From Parageobacillus caldoxylosilyticus NBRC 107762 (GTDB taxonomy: Bacteria > Bacillota > Bacilli > Bacillales > Anoxybacillaceae): 53,238 nucleotides of DNA. Below the pieces are notes generated by a model, which made no database searches, was not told the origin of the DNA, and worked only from the letters and a program-made list of their open reading frames with translations. Shown piece after piece: positions 1 to 8,123 of this stretch. The stretch spans positions 1-53,238 of the forward strand of contig NZ_BAWO01000045.1 of NCBI RefSeq assembly GCF_000632715.1. Direction: 5' to 3'. The stretch's first letter is position 1. Every line of letters begins with the position of its first letter. The position numbers were made by a program, and so were the translations under genes.

Positions 1-50
1 AAGTTTAAGAAACAGTTATAAAAATAATCCTATTTTTATGGAGGATTCAA

Positions 51-218
51 ATGGGTAGATATATTATTGGTTTTGTAATGATTATTTCTGGAATTTTACT
101 CTTAATTATTACTAAGGATAAGGACTTTAAAGAAGTTGAAGATTCATTGGTAATTGCTTATTCATTTCTGATATTTGGATTTATATATATCGTTTATAAA
201 GTAATTCGCAGGCGATAA
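51..218 (+). CDS. small two-helix membrane protein, unknown
   Basis: An ATG preceded by a GGAGG site opens a 55-codon reading frame. The product has a hydrophobic segment at about residues 4-20, a charged lysine/aspartate/glutamate stretch at 21-31, a second hydrophobic segment at 34-49, and ends in Arg-Arg-Arg. This predicts two membrane helices joined by a short acidic loop, with a positive C-terminus that would favour the cytoplasm. I do not recognise the family and infer no function. Its first neighbour downstream points the other way and is also a small membrane protein. Confidence 0.5.
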   Translation: MGRYIIGFVMIISGILLLIITKDKDFKEVEDSLVIAYSFLIFGFIYIVYKVIRRR

Positions 219-315
219 ATTCAATCTTCAACAAGAAATAAAGCAAAGGATTAATAAACTTTCCCTCTTTCTTTTGGTGAAATATCAACACTATTGTTTA
301 ACAGAGCCAATGAAA

Positions 316-349
316 TAAAAAAACCGATTTCCCAGTCAGGGAATCGGCT
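316..349 (-). terminator. rho-independent terminator
   Basis: Read on the minus strand, a GC-containing stem (GCCGATTCCC paired with GGGAAATCGGT) with a five-base loop is followed by a T run. It lies just downstream of the minus-strand gene ending at 399, so it probably ends that transcript. Confidence 0.8.
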
Positions 350-398
350 TCGAAAACTCTTATTTCAACTAACTCACCTAATAGTTTAAGAATATTTT

Positions 399-680
399 TT
401 ATGGTTCACTAAGCCCCATTGCCAATAGCAAAAGAAAAGCAACGGCCAAAACTGCTCCATTTCCTATCAAGCTGATAATTAGCAGAAAGAAACGTTTAGT
501 CATCAAACACGAGAACGCCGCGAATAAAATACCAATAATTGATAAGATACCATAAATTGTGATCACGAAATAAATATCAGCATTTGGACCTCTTTCGGTA
601 TAGAAAATAATGATACTTATGATTACAGGCAACAAAGACGCGACACCTAATATATTTCCTACTTTTTTCTTGTCTAACAC
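399..680 (-). CDS. small hydrophobic membrane protein, unknown
   Basis: A 93-residue, very hydrophobic protein with three or four predicted membrane helices (about residues 9-27, 35-58 and 62-89) and a short lysine-rich N-terminus. The start codon is GTG, chosen because a GGGGGTG ribosome site lies upstream at normal spacing. I do not recognise a family beyond generic small integral membrane proteins. It appears monocistronic, with a terminator directly downstream. No function is inferred. Confidence 0.55.
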   Translation of the reverse strand: MLDKKKVGNILGVASLLPVIISIIIFYTERGPNADIYFVITIYGILSIIGILFAAFSCLMTKRFFLLIISLIGNGAVLAVAFLLLLAMGLSEP

Positions 681-873
681 TACAAAACACCCCCTCTGTT
701 GATAATAACTTTTTGAATTATAGCCATCCGTTAATTCAACAAGAAATCACCTTCACTTTCCAACATTATACATTATGTAAAGACCGGTACAATCTGTTTT
801 TTTGTTTAACCCCCTCTTCCTTCTGACTCTTCTTCGTTTCCTAGTTTCCTCTTGACTTCTTTCACAAAATATA

Positions 874-906
874 AGAACATATATTCGTAAATCAAACATA
901 TGTTCT
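874..906 (+). promoter_or_regulatory. two LexA/DinR (SOS) boxes
   Basis: Two 14-base sites at 874-887 (AGAACATATATTCG) and 893-906 (CAAACATATGTTCT) each match the Bacillus LexA consensus CGAACATATGTTCG at 12 of 14 positions. They sit between a TTGACT hexamer at 852 and the ribosome site at 911, so they would cover the promoter of the damaged polymerase gene that follows. Confidence 0.75.
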
Positions 907-928
907 TATAAAGGAGGTCTTTGCGTCG

Positions 929-1519
929 ATGTGCTTCGATATTTCCTGGCTGCCAAAACATAAAATGTTGTGCATCGATGTTCAAATTACAGAACTGTTT
1001 TCCACCTTTGTCCCTTTTGAAGCGATTCTCACGTACAGCGTTGATGAGAGCTGGATAACCCTAGACGGTACGGAAAAGCTGCATGGATCCCCCATGGAAG
1101 CGGTCCAAAAAATACGCAGCGCGATCTGGAATCAATTCGGTCTGCCATCTTGCATTGGCATCGGCCCGAATCGTTTCATCAGCAAAGTCGTACTGGATGT
1201 ATACGCCAAAAAGCAAGGCATCGCGGAATGTACACCAAACAAGTTATGGCTGGTTCCGTTACGGGAAGTCTGGGGCATTGGCAGCCGAATGGAGAAACAT
1301 CTGAACAATATGGGAATGTATACGCTTGGAGGCGTGGCAAACAGTTCCCTGGATCGTTTACGGAAGCGTTTTGGCGTAATAGGAGAACAGCTTTACTATC
1401 CCGCTTTGGGAATTGACTTAAGTTCTCCTTTTATCGACGCAAGGAACTTCCTTCAAAAAAGTTTATCAAGACCTAAAATTATAAAAAGTTATGAACCTCT
1501 TCCGCCTACACTCCGTTAA
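929..1519 (+). pseudogene. uvrX: broken Y-family DNA polymerase (UvrX/YqjW-like)
   Basis: The 196-codon frame matches UvrX/YqjW-type polymerases in pieces. Present are the start (LCID at residues 14-17), the catalytic VDES motif (38-41), a GIG..RFISK stretch and an EVWGIGSRMEKHLNNMG helix-hairpin-helix region. The usual residues between LCID and the VQITELF stretch, roughly 85 in the family as I recall it, are missing in frame, which removes much of the finger/palm including the steric-gate region. After LGIDLSS (about 160) the sequence leaves the family and ends early, losing the little-finger domain. The AAGGAGG site (911-917) and the SOS boxes upstream are intact. It is most likely a pseudogene still under LexA control. 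The normal product would carry out error-prone translesion synthesis. Confidence 0.75.
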
Positions 1520-1535
1520 GAGGTGGGAGACTTCT
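1497..1535. mobile_element. possible IS200/IS605-type end remnant
   Basis: The sequence where the polymerase frame loses homology contains a short inverted repeat (CCTCTT ... AAGAGG) followed by GTGGGAGA. TTAAGAGGTGGG resembles TTAGAGGTGGG on the minus strand of the hairpin at 52871-52914, which precedes a tnpB gene. This suggests, weakly, that an IS200/IS605-type end is fused to the truncated gene. Confidence 0.3.
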
Positions 1536-1552
1536 CGGTAAATATGTTAAAA

Positions 1553-1608
1553 AAATAAAGGAGAACACATTTTAGTCATGTATTAATATGTGTCCTCCTT
1601 TATTTTTA
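1553..1608. terminator. bidirectional terminator hairpin
   Basis: A long inverted repeat (AAATAAAGGAG ... CTCCTTTATTT, with an inner ACACAT/ATGTGT extension) is flanked by A and T runs on both sides. It can end the polymerase-remnant transcript on the plus strand and the small gene at 1660-1893 on the minus strand. Confidence 0.75.
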
Positions 1609-1659
1609 GAGATTTTTTATGATTTAGATCTTGATAAGACGAACTCACTCCCTTTTTAA

Positions 1660-1893
1660 TTATTCATTAACCGGAATATATACTTGAATTTCTTTTATCA
1701 TTTGTTGAAATTGTTCCTCATCTTGGAAATAGTCACTGCGCCAATTATCCATAATCCATTTCACAAGCTCTTGTGGAGTATCAAAAAATTCCCCGCTCGT
1801 ATCCGCTTTTCGGATCGTGTATCGGCCGTTGTCTTCATCGATGGTCACTTCACACGGAAAAGCACCATCTTTCGCTTTTAAATAAAATTCCAC
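1660..1893 (-). CDS. small acidic protein, unknown
   Basis: A 77-residue soluble acidic protein rich in Glu, Asp, Trp and Tyr, with no membrane segment. The likely fold is a few beta strands (residues 1-30) followed by a helical C-terminal half (DTPQELVKWIMDNW, then EEQFQQMIKEI). The start is GTG, supported by an AGGAAGGA ribosome site. I do not recognise the family. The next gene upstream encodes a protein of the same length on the same strand, and the two may form a small operon. Confidence 0.6.
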   Translation of the reverse strand: MEFYLKAKDGAFPCEVTIDEDNGRYTIRKADTSGEFFDTPQELVKWIMDNWRSDYFQDEEQFQQMIKEIQVYIPVNE

Positions 1894-1987
1894 AGCAATT
1901 CTTCCTTCCTGTTTTTGCTGGTATTTTTTAATTATTCATAAATTTATGCTCATACCTTGGGGCAATTGCTCTTATTTATCGATAAAA

Positions 1988-2221
1988 CTACTTTGCTTGT
2001 TTCATTTGACGGATTAATAGGGATGAAAAATACTTGCGGGCATCCGCATTTTGAATATGCAATATTTGTGTCGTGTCCTTTTTTTCTGAAGAGTCTGGCA
2101 TTTTTAATTCGAATTCGACGAAAGCCCCGCTTAAATTTTCTCTCACATTTTTGATATAGTATCCTTGTTGAATCAAATAGTCAATTTTATCCCTTTCTGC
2201 CAAAAATTCTTGATAGGACAT
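1988..2221 (-). CDS. small soluble protein, unknown
   Basis: A 77-residue protein starting MSYQEFLAERDKIDYLI. The ATG was chosen because a G-rich AGGGGGTGG ribosome site sits about seven bases upstream; a TTG 14 codons earlier lacks one. The first 20 residues look helical, followed by alternating hydrophobic residues typical of strands. No membrane segment, cysteine pair or recognised motif is present. It is transcribed toward the 1660-1893 gene with about 95 bases between. Function is unknown. Confidence 0.6.
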   Translation of the reverse strand: MSYQEFLAERDKIDYLIQQGYYIKNVRENLSGAFVEFELKMPDSSEKKDTTQILHIQNADARKYFSSLLIRQMKQAK

Positions 2222-2417
2222 CTGATTACCACCCCCTAATAAAAATGAACCGTTTTCTTCCAAACATTTGCTTGCCTTTTTTCTCCTAAATATTGTGAAT
2301 AAGATTCCAAACGATAGTGATTTTTGAAGATCTACTATCGCTTAGAACGGGATAAGGCTAAGCTAAAAAAATTGGAGTGATATATGCTACATTTTTGTAG
2401 CCGTTTTAGGAGGAAAG

Positions 2418-3836
2418 TTAAATGGTTAATTCCTCGCTCTGTTTGGAAATAGTCGAGGTTCCGTATTTTGCACGTTTTAAATATTGTCCGTACCCTGGTT
2501 TCCCGACAAATTGTTTATCACGAACGACAAATTCGCCTCTACATAAAACCGATACCGGTTCACCCGTTACTTTCATTCCTTCGAATGCATTGTAATCAAC
2601 GGCCATATGGTGTGTTTCGGCCGAAATCACCCGTTCGATATTCGGGTCAAAAATGACTAAATCCGCGTCTGAGCCTACCGCAATGGTTCCTTTTTTCGGG
2701 AATAACCCGAACAATTTGGCAATTCTTGTCGACACAATGTCGACAAATTGATTTAACGTGATTCTTCCTTTCTTTACTCCTTCACTGAAGAGAATGCTAA
2801 CCCGATCCTCAATGATCGGTCCGCCATTTGGAATTTTTGTGAAATCTCCTCTGCCAAGTTCTTTTTGGCCTTTAAAGTCAAACGAACATTGGTCAGATCC
2901 CAGCGTTTGCAGCTGGCCGTTTTTCAATGCGTTCCACAATACCTCTTGATGCCATTTTTCACGAAGCGGAGGAGACCAAACATATTTCGCGCCTTCAAAA
3001 TTAGGCTTTTCTAAATAAGATTGGTCGAGAACAAGATATTGCGGACACGTTTCTCCCCATACATCCAATCCTTTATTGCGCGCCTCAGCAATTTTTTCAA
3101 CCGCTTGCGCACATGTCACGTGAACGACGTAAAGCTGTGAACCGGCAAGCTCGGTTAATTGACATGCGCGCCCTGTCGCTTCTCCTTCCAATTCTGGAGG
3201 TCTTGTTAATGCATGGTAAATCGGATCCGTATTCCCATCTACAAGCGCTTTCTTCGTTAAATAATCAATCACATCACCATTTTCCGCATGCACCATCACG
3301 AGCGCTCCAAGTTCTTTGGCGGCCGCCAGCGTACGGTATAACGTTCCATCATCTGCCTGAAATACGTTTTTATACGCCATAAACACTTTAAATGATGTAA
3401 TTCCTTCTTCTTCAATGACTTTCGGCAGCTCTTCCAATACTTCATCCGTAATTTCACTAATCATTAAATGAAAGCCGTAATCAATAACCGCTTTTCCCCT
3501 CGCTTTGTTATGCCAAGTTTCAATCGCTTTTTTCAGTGGTTCCCCCTTATTCGTTAAACAAAAGTCGATGATGGTCGTTGTCCCGCCAAATGCCGCCGCA
3601 ATCGTCCCGGATTCGAAATCATCCTTTGTCACCGTGCCCCCAAACGGCATATCTAAATGCGTATGTGGATCAATGCCGCCTGGAAATACGTAACAGCCTT
3701 TTGCATCAATCACTTCGGCGCCTTTTTCCTCTAAATTTCGGCCAATCATCGCAATTTTCCCGTCTTTAATCAGCAAGTCCGCTTCATACGTATCCGTTGC
3801 GGTAACAATCGTTCCGTTTTTTATAATTTTTGTCAT
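2418..3836 (-). CDS. hydA: dihydropyrimidinase / hydantoinase
   Basis: A cyclic amidohydrolase of 472 residues, the normal length. It hydrolyses 5,6-dihydrouracil or dihydrothymine to N-carbamoyl-beta-amino acids in the cytoplasm. All metal ligands of the binuclear site are visible: H58 and H60 (DPHTHLDMPF), the lysine to be carboxylated K150 (TSFKVFMAYK), H183 (MVHAEN), H239 (VVHVT) and D315 (LGSDQCSF). It is the last gene of the preT-preA-hydA run, 27 bases after preA, and supplies the second step of reductive pyrimidine degradation. Close relatives from thermophilic bacilli are known as D-hydantoinases, so hydantoins are possible alternative substrates. Confidence 0.95.
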   Translation of the reverse strand: MTKIIKNGTIVTATDTYEADLLIKDGKIAMIGRNLEEKGAEVIDAKGCYVFPGGIDPHTHLDMPFGGTVTKDDFESGTIAAAFGGTTTIIDFCLTNKGEPLKKAIETWHNKARGKAVIDYGFHLMISEITDEVLEELPKVIEEEGITSFKVFMAYKNVFQADDGTLYRTLAAAKELGALVMVHAENGDVIDYLTKKALVDGNTDPIYHALTRPPELEGEATGRACQLTELAGSQLYVVHVTCAQAVEKIAEARNKGLDVWGETCPQYLVLDQSYLEKPNFEGAKYVWSPPLREKWHQEVLWNALKNGQLQTLGSDQCSFDFKGQKELGRGDFTKIPNGGPIIEDRVSILFSEGVKKGRITLNQFVDIVSTRIAKLFGLFPKKGTIAVGSDADLVIFDPNIERVISAETHHMAVDYNAFEGMKVTGEPVSVLCRGEFVVRDKQFVGKPGYGQYLKRAKYGTSTISKQSEELTI

Positions 3837-3863
3837 TTCTACGTCCTCCTTTGATTGAAAAGA

Positions 3864-5147
3864 TTATTTTACGTCAACATTACAGCTGTTAAGTCCGCTA
3901 ATGGCTGCTTGTCGCTCATTCCATGTCATCGGTGGATGTTCGCTTGGTATTTCGACCATGTCAATCGCGCCATCCACCGGACAGACGATCGAACATAAAT
4001 TGCATCCTACGCAATCTTCTTCGCGCACTTTTAAATACTCTTTTCCATTTTCATCCGTTAAACGATCGATGCATTGATGAGAAGCATCTTCACACGAGAT
4101 ATAACATTTATTACAATTAATGCAAACATCGGTATTAATGCGGGCAACCACTTTATAATTAAGGTCGAGGCCCCCCCAATTGGAGTATTTATGAACCGAC
4201 TTCCCAACAATATCCATAACGGAAGCAATTCCTTTTTCATCCAAGTAATGGTTCAGTCCTTCAATCATATCTTCAATAATACGGAAGCCGTGATGCATGA
4301 CAGCCGTACATACTTGCACCCCGGTTGCCCCCATCAGCATAAATTCCACTGCGTCCTTCCAACTGGATATGCCGCCTATGCCGGAAATCGGCACATGAAT
4401 ACGCGGATGCCGGGCGCATTCTGCAACCATGTTCAAAGCGATTGGTTTCACCGCCGGGCCGCAATAGCCTCCATGCGCTCCCTTCCCCGATACATGCGGA
4501 ATGGTATTCCACGTGTCCAGGTCAACTCCCATTAAGCTATTGATGGTATTGATCATGCTGATGGCATCGGCTCCGCCCTGAACAGCCGCTTCAGCTGTCG
4601 CCGTGATATCTGTAATATTAGGAGTCAGCTTAACGATGACAGGCGTCTGCGCCACCTCTTTCACCCAATATGTTTGCTTTTCCACGAGCTCAGGCACTTG
4701 CCCGGAAGCCGACCCCATTCCCCGTTCGGCCATTCCGTGCGGGCAGCCAAAATTCAGTTCAAGCCCGTCTACGCCCACATCTTCCACTCTTTTCACAATT
4801 TCATGCCATTTTTCCCTTTTTGGTTCGACCATAAGGGATGCCACCACGGCTCGATCTGGAAAACGCTTTTTGGTTTCATAGATTTCTTTTAAATTCACTT
4901 CAAGGGGACGGTCCGTAATCAACTCGATATTGTTAAAGCCCATCACACGCTGTCCATTAAAGCTTACAGCCGCAAACCGGGATGATACGTTTAAAATCGG
5001 TTCACCGAGCGTTTTCCAAACCGCTCCGCCCCAACCAGCCTCAAACGCTCTTTGCACTTGATAACCGGAGTTGGTTGGAGGCGCAGAAGCGAGCCAAAAT
5101 GGATTGGGAGACTTTATTCCCGCTAAATTAATGCTTAAATCCGCCAT
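3864..5147 (-). CDS. preA: NAD-dependent dihydropyrimidine dehydrogenase, PreA subunit
   Basis: A protein of 427 residues with a dihydroorotate-dehydrogenase-like FMN TIM barrel (about 1-310) and a C-terminal ferredoxin domain. The ferredoxin domain has two [4Fe-4S] motifs, CINCNKCYISC and CVGCNLCSIVCPVDGA. The catalytic cysteine region NFGCPHGMAERGMGSA is present. With PreT it reduces uracil and thymine to the 5,6-dihydro forms using NADH, or the reverse. The start is the ATG at 5147, with GGAGGAGGG seven bases upstream; an in-frame extension of ten residues has no ribosome site. It lies 32 bases after preT and 27 before hydA, which fits one operon for pyrimidine catabolism. Confidence 0.95.
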   Translation of the reverse strand: MADLSINLAGIKSPNPFWLASAPPTNSGYQVQRAFEAGWGGAVWKTLGEPILNVSSRFAAVSFNGQRVMGFNNIELITDRPLEVNLKEIYETKKRFPDRAVVASLMVEPKREKWHEIVKRVEDVGVDGLELNFGCPHGMAERGMGSASGQVPELVEKQTYWVKEVAQTPVIVKLTPNITDITATAEAAVQGGADAISMINTINSLMGVDLDTWNTIPHVSGKGAHGGYCGPAVKPIALNMVAECARHPRIHVPISGIGGISSWKDAVEFMLMGATGVQVCTAVMHHGFRIIEDMIEGLNHYLDEKGIASVMDIVGKSVHKYSNWGGLDLNYKVVARINTDVCINCNKCYISCEDASHQCIDRLTDENGKEYLKVREEDCVGCNLCSIVCPVDGAIDMVEIPSEHPPMTWNERQAAISGLNSCNVDVK

Positions 5148-5179
5148 TTTCTTGCCCTCCTCCGTTAAAAATGACAATA

Positions 5180-6535
5180 TCAGGCAGTTTCACTTACTGC
5201 TTTTGTTAAATATTGATGTATCGCGTAGGCTGCCTCTTTTCCTTGCTGCGCAGCAGTGACAACCATCGCTTCGCCTTGTCCTTTCGCAAAAATGACATCA
5301 CCACAGGCAAAAACTTTTTGATTGGATGTTTGATAGTTTTCCGGATTGACTTTTACCACACCATCATCATGCTCTAATCCAAATTCCTGAATGAGATCAA
5401 GGTGCCGCGTCTGGCCGATTGCTTTAATAACTACATCGACTCGCATCGTAAACTCGGATCCTTCAATGGGAACAGGACGACGGCGTCCATCTGCATCCGG
5501 TTCTCCTAACTTCATACGAACACATTCGATATGGGTCACTTTTCCGTTTTCATCACCAATAATCCGCTTCGGTGCAGTTAACCAGCGAAACTCGACGCCG
5601 TCTTGCTTCGCAAACTCGTATTCAAAATCGTACGCGGTCATTTCCTCTTTTGTACGGCGATATAAAATTTTTACATTTTCCGCTCCTAAACGCACCGAAC
5701 AAGTTGCGCCGTCAATCGCAGTGTTTCCAGCACCGATAACAACCACTCTTTTCCCCACTAGCTTGTCAGTCAATGGGTTTGTTTTCGTTTCTTTAATAAA
5801 TTCAATGGCATCATACACTCCGTCCAAGTCTTCTCCTTCAATCCCTAACATTGGAACTTTCCCCATACCGACAGCCAACACGACTGCATCGTAATCGTCT
5901 AAAAGCTCCTTAGCGGAAATATCTTTTCCTACCTTCGTATTGGTGCGAATTTGTACCCCTAAACCTTTGACTTGATTCACTTCCCAAAACGATATTTTTT
6001 GCGGAAGCCGGAAGGAAACGATGCCGTACGTATTCAGTCCCCCTGCTTCTTTTTCCGCTTCAAAAATGGTGACCGTATATCCCATTCGGGCCAATTCTCT
6101 AGCGGCAGATAATCCAGCAGGACCGCCGCCGACAACAGCCACTGTTTTTCCGTTTTTCTTTCCAGCCTCAAACAATACTTCTTCATTCCGAATGGCCCAG
6201 TCTGTCGCATATCGTTGCAGCTTTCCAATCATGATAGGCTTGGTGGAATGATTCAGAACACAGGCACCTTCGCACAATTCCTCCGTCGGGCATACCCTTG
6301 CACAGCTGGCACCGACAGGATTGGACAACATAATGGTTTTTGCCGATCCTTTTAAGTTTCCCGACGCAATTTTCTTGATAAAAGCCGGAATATCAATCCC
6401 TGTAGGACAAGCTTTTATACAGGGCGCATCATAACAATATAAACATCGGTTGGCTTCTTCTATCGCTTCTCGATCGGTTAACCCCGGTTCTACTTCTTGG
6501 AAGTTCTTTTCCAAATCAGAGAGAGATAGGTTCAT
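5180..6535 (-). CDS. preT: NAD-dependent dihydropyrimidine dehydrogenase, PreT subunit
   Basis: A flavoprotein of 451 residues resembling the glutamate synthase small subunit and the N-terminal half of mammalian DPD. The N-terminal region carries cysteine motifs for two [4Fe-4S] clusters (CLYCYDAPCIKACP and CARVCPTEELCEGACV). It is followed by an FAD-binding Rossmann motif (VAVVGGGPAGLSAARELARMG) and an NAD(P)H-binding motif (VVVIGAGNTAIDGA). It takes electrons from NADH and passes them to PreA. The ATG at 6535 is chosen because AGGAGG lies nine bases upstream. It sits between the beta-ureidopropionase gene (66 bases upstream) and preA. Confidence 0.95.
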   Translation of the reverse strand: MNLSLSDLEKNFQEVEPGLTDREAIEEANRCLYCYDAPCIKACPTGIDIPAFIKKIASGNLKGSAKTIMLSNPVGASCARVCPTEELCEGACVLNHSTKPIMIGKLQRYATDWAIRNEEVLFEAGKKNGKTVAVVGGGPAGLSAARELARMGYTVTIFEAEKEAGGLNTYGIVSFRLPQKISFWEVNQVKGLGVQIRTNTKVGKDISAKELLDDYDAVVLAVGMGKVPMLGIEGEDLDGVYDAIEFIKETKTNPLTDKLVGKRVVVIGAGNTAIDGATCSVRLGAENVKILYRRTKEEMTAYDFEYEFAKQDGVEFRWLTAPKRIIGDENGKVTHIECVRMKLGEPDADGRRRPVPIEGSEFTMRVDVVIKAIGQTRHLDLIQEFGLEHDDGVVKVNPENYQTSNQKVFACGDVIFAKGQGEAMVVTAAQQGKEAAYAIHQYLTKAVSETA

Positions 6536-6601
6536 CGCGAACAACCTCCTTTTTCATTTTAAAAAAGGGAATAGAGTAAAACCCTAATCCCTTTTTACGC
6601 T

Positions 6602-7492
6602 TTATGGCAGTAACGCTGTCATTTCGTTGTAAGTTTCCGGACGGCGGTCTCTATAAAACTGCCACGTATCGCGAACTTCACGAATCATCTTTTTGTCCAT
6701 CACACCGATGACGACCTCATCTTTGTCACGGCTTCCCATCGCAACAAAGTTGCCTCTTGGATCGACTAAATAAGACTGACCATAAAATTCTCCCATGTTC
6801 CATGGGGCTTCATATCCGACCCGGTTGATGGCAGCGACATAATATCCGTTTGCCACTGCATGGGCAGGTTGCTCCAGCTTCCATAAGTATTCGGAAAGAC
6901 CAGCTACCGTCGCCGAAGGGTTAAAAACAATTTCAGCACCTTTTAATCCTAAAATTCTTGCCCCTTCTGGGAAGTGGCGGTCATAACAAATGTAAACGCC
7001 TACTTTGGCAAATGCCGTATCAAATACCGGGTATCCTAAATTCCCTGGTTTGAAATAAAATTTTTCCCAAAATCCGCATCCTTCATTGCCTACGCCAACA
7101 TGCGGAATATGCTGTTTTCGATATTTTCCTAAGTATGTGCCGTCTGCATCAATGACAGCGGCTGTATTATAATAAGTGGCGATTCCCTCTCTTTCATAAA
7201 TCGGCAGAATAATGACCACACCTAATTGTTTTGCCAGCTCTTGAAATCTTTTTGTCGTTGGTCCATTCGGAATTTCTTCCGCAGCATCATACCATTTTGT
7301 ATTTTGCTCCGCACAAAAATATGGACCGTAGAAAACTTCTTGCAAACAGATGATTTGCGCTCCCCGGTCTTTTGCCTCTTGCACCAATTTTATATGTTTT
7401 TCAATCGCCTTTTCTTTATGGACTTCCACCGGCTCATCCCCATGGACATCATGTGATGCTTGAATAAGACCGATTGTTACTTGATCAGCCAC
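6602..7492 (-). CDS. beta-ureidopropionase (nitrilase superfamily)
   Basis: A carbon-nitrogen hydrolase of 296 residues with the nitrilase Glu-Lys-Cys triad: E52 (CLQEVFYGPYFC), K126 (GKYRKQHIP) and C169 (YICYDRHFPEG). The sequence resembles N-carbamoyl-beta-alanine amidohydrolases, which release beta-alanine, CO2 and ammonia in the third step of reductive pyrimidine breakdown. Its position as the first gene of the operon, ahead of preT, preA and hydA, supports that role over other nitrilase-type activities. N-carbamoyl-D-amino-acid hydrolase remains an alternative. The ATG is preceded by GAGAGGTG. A long AT-rich upstream region (7493-8123) should hold the promoter. Confidence 0.88.
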   Translation of the reverse strand: MADQVTIGLIQASHDVHGDEPVEVHKEKAIEKHIKLVQEAKDRGAQIICLQEVFYGPYFCAEQNTKWYDAAEEIPNGPTTKRFQELAKQLGVVIILPIYEREGIATYYNTAAVIDADGTYLGKYRKQHIPHVGVGNEGCGFWEKFYFKPGNLGYPVFDTAFAKVGVYICYDRHFPEGARILGLKGAEIVFNPSATVAGLSEYLWKLEQPAHAVANGYYVAAINRVGYEAPWNMGEFYGQSYLVDPRGNFVAMGSRDKDEVVIGVMDKKMIREVRDTWQFYRDRRPETYNEMTALLP

Positions 7493-8123
7493 CTCTCCAT
7501 CCCTCGCTTTTCTATATTTTCAAACCTACTAAAAGCAAGCATTTTCCATAGTATAAAACACCAAAAAGACAACACCTCCCTATCCTGATTGATATAAGAC
7601 TAAAGAATCCGAACTTTAAGAATATTTTATCTATAGTAAATAAGCTTTTCATTATACACTTTGTTAAATAAGTAGATAGGTTTGTTTTTCATTATGTAAA
7701 AATGTACTATGAACATAATTGACATTACCGCATTCGTTTGCGATCAATATGTAGAGTCTTGAGAGAAGGAAATAAAAGACAAGGGAACACGTTATCCTAT
7801 TTAAATAACTCTGTTGATTTTGAATAAATCTAACAGTTGTTTTGTAATATACTATTTCAAGGTAATAACAAAGCTATGCAAATTTTGATTTGTCGTGAAG
7901 TTGATGAAACTATCAAGATACACAGGCTCATACAAAGCACGGCTATTCCAGTTCTAGAACAAAAAGCATTGAGTATTTTACAAATCGTCAAATGGATAGC
8001 CTGTTTTTGTTTACACTTTGTCTAATGATATGTAACCACTTTCTAACATAAACTAAGTATAAAAACATTTATCTAATTATTCAGATAATTGTTAACAAAT
8101 CATTTTCCAAGGAGGGGATTTTT
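7493..8123. other. AT-rich divergent intergenic region
   Basis: This 630-base stretch separates the pyrimidine operon (minus strand) from the permease gene (plus strand) and should hold both promoters. Related short motifs recur (CATTATGTAAAAATG at about 7690, CATTATACACTTTG at about 7652, TTACACTTTGTCTAATG at about 8010), which could be regulator sites, but I cannot assign one. A 62-codon frame inside it has no ribosome site and looks spurious. Confidence 0.4.

Noticed and set aside
7837-8025. A 62-codon frame in the intergenic region upstream of gabP
   Set aside because: No ribosome site before its ATG, no recognised motif, and it sits where promoters for two divergent units are expected.
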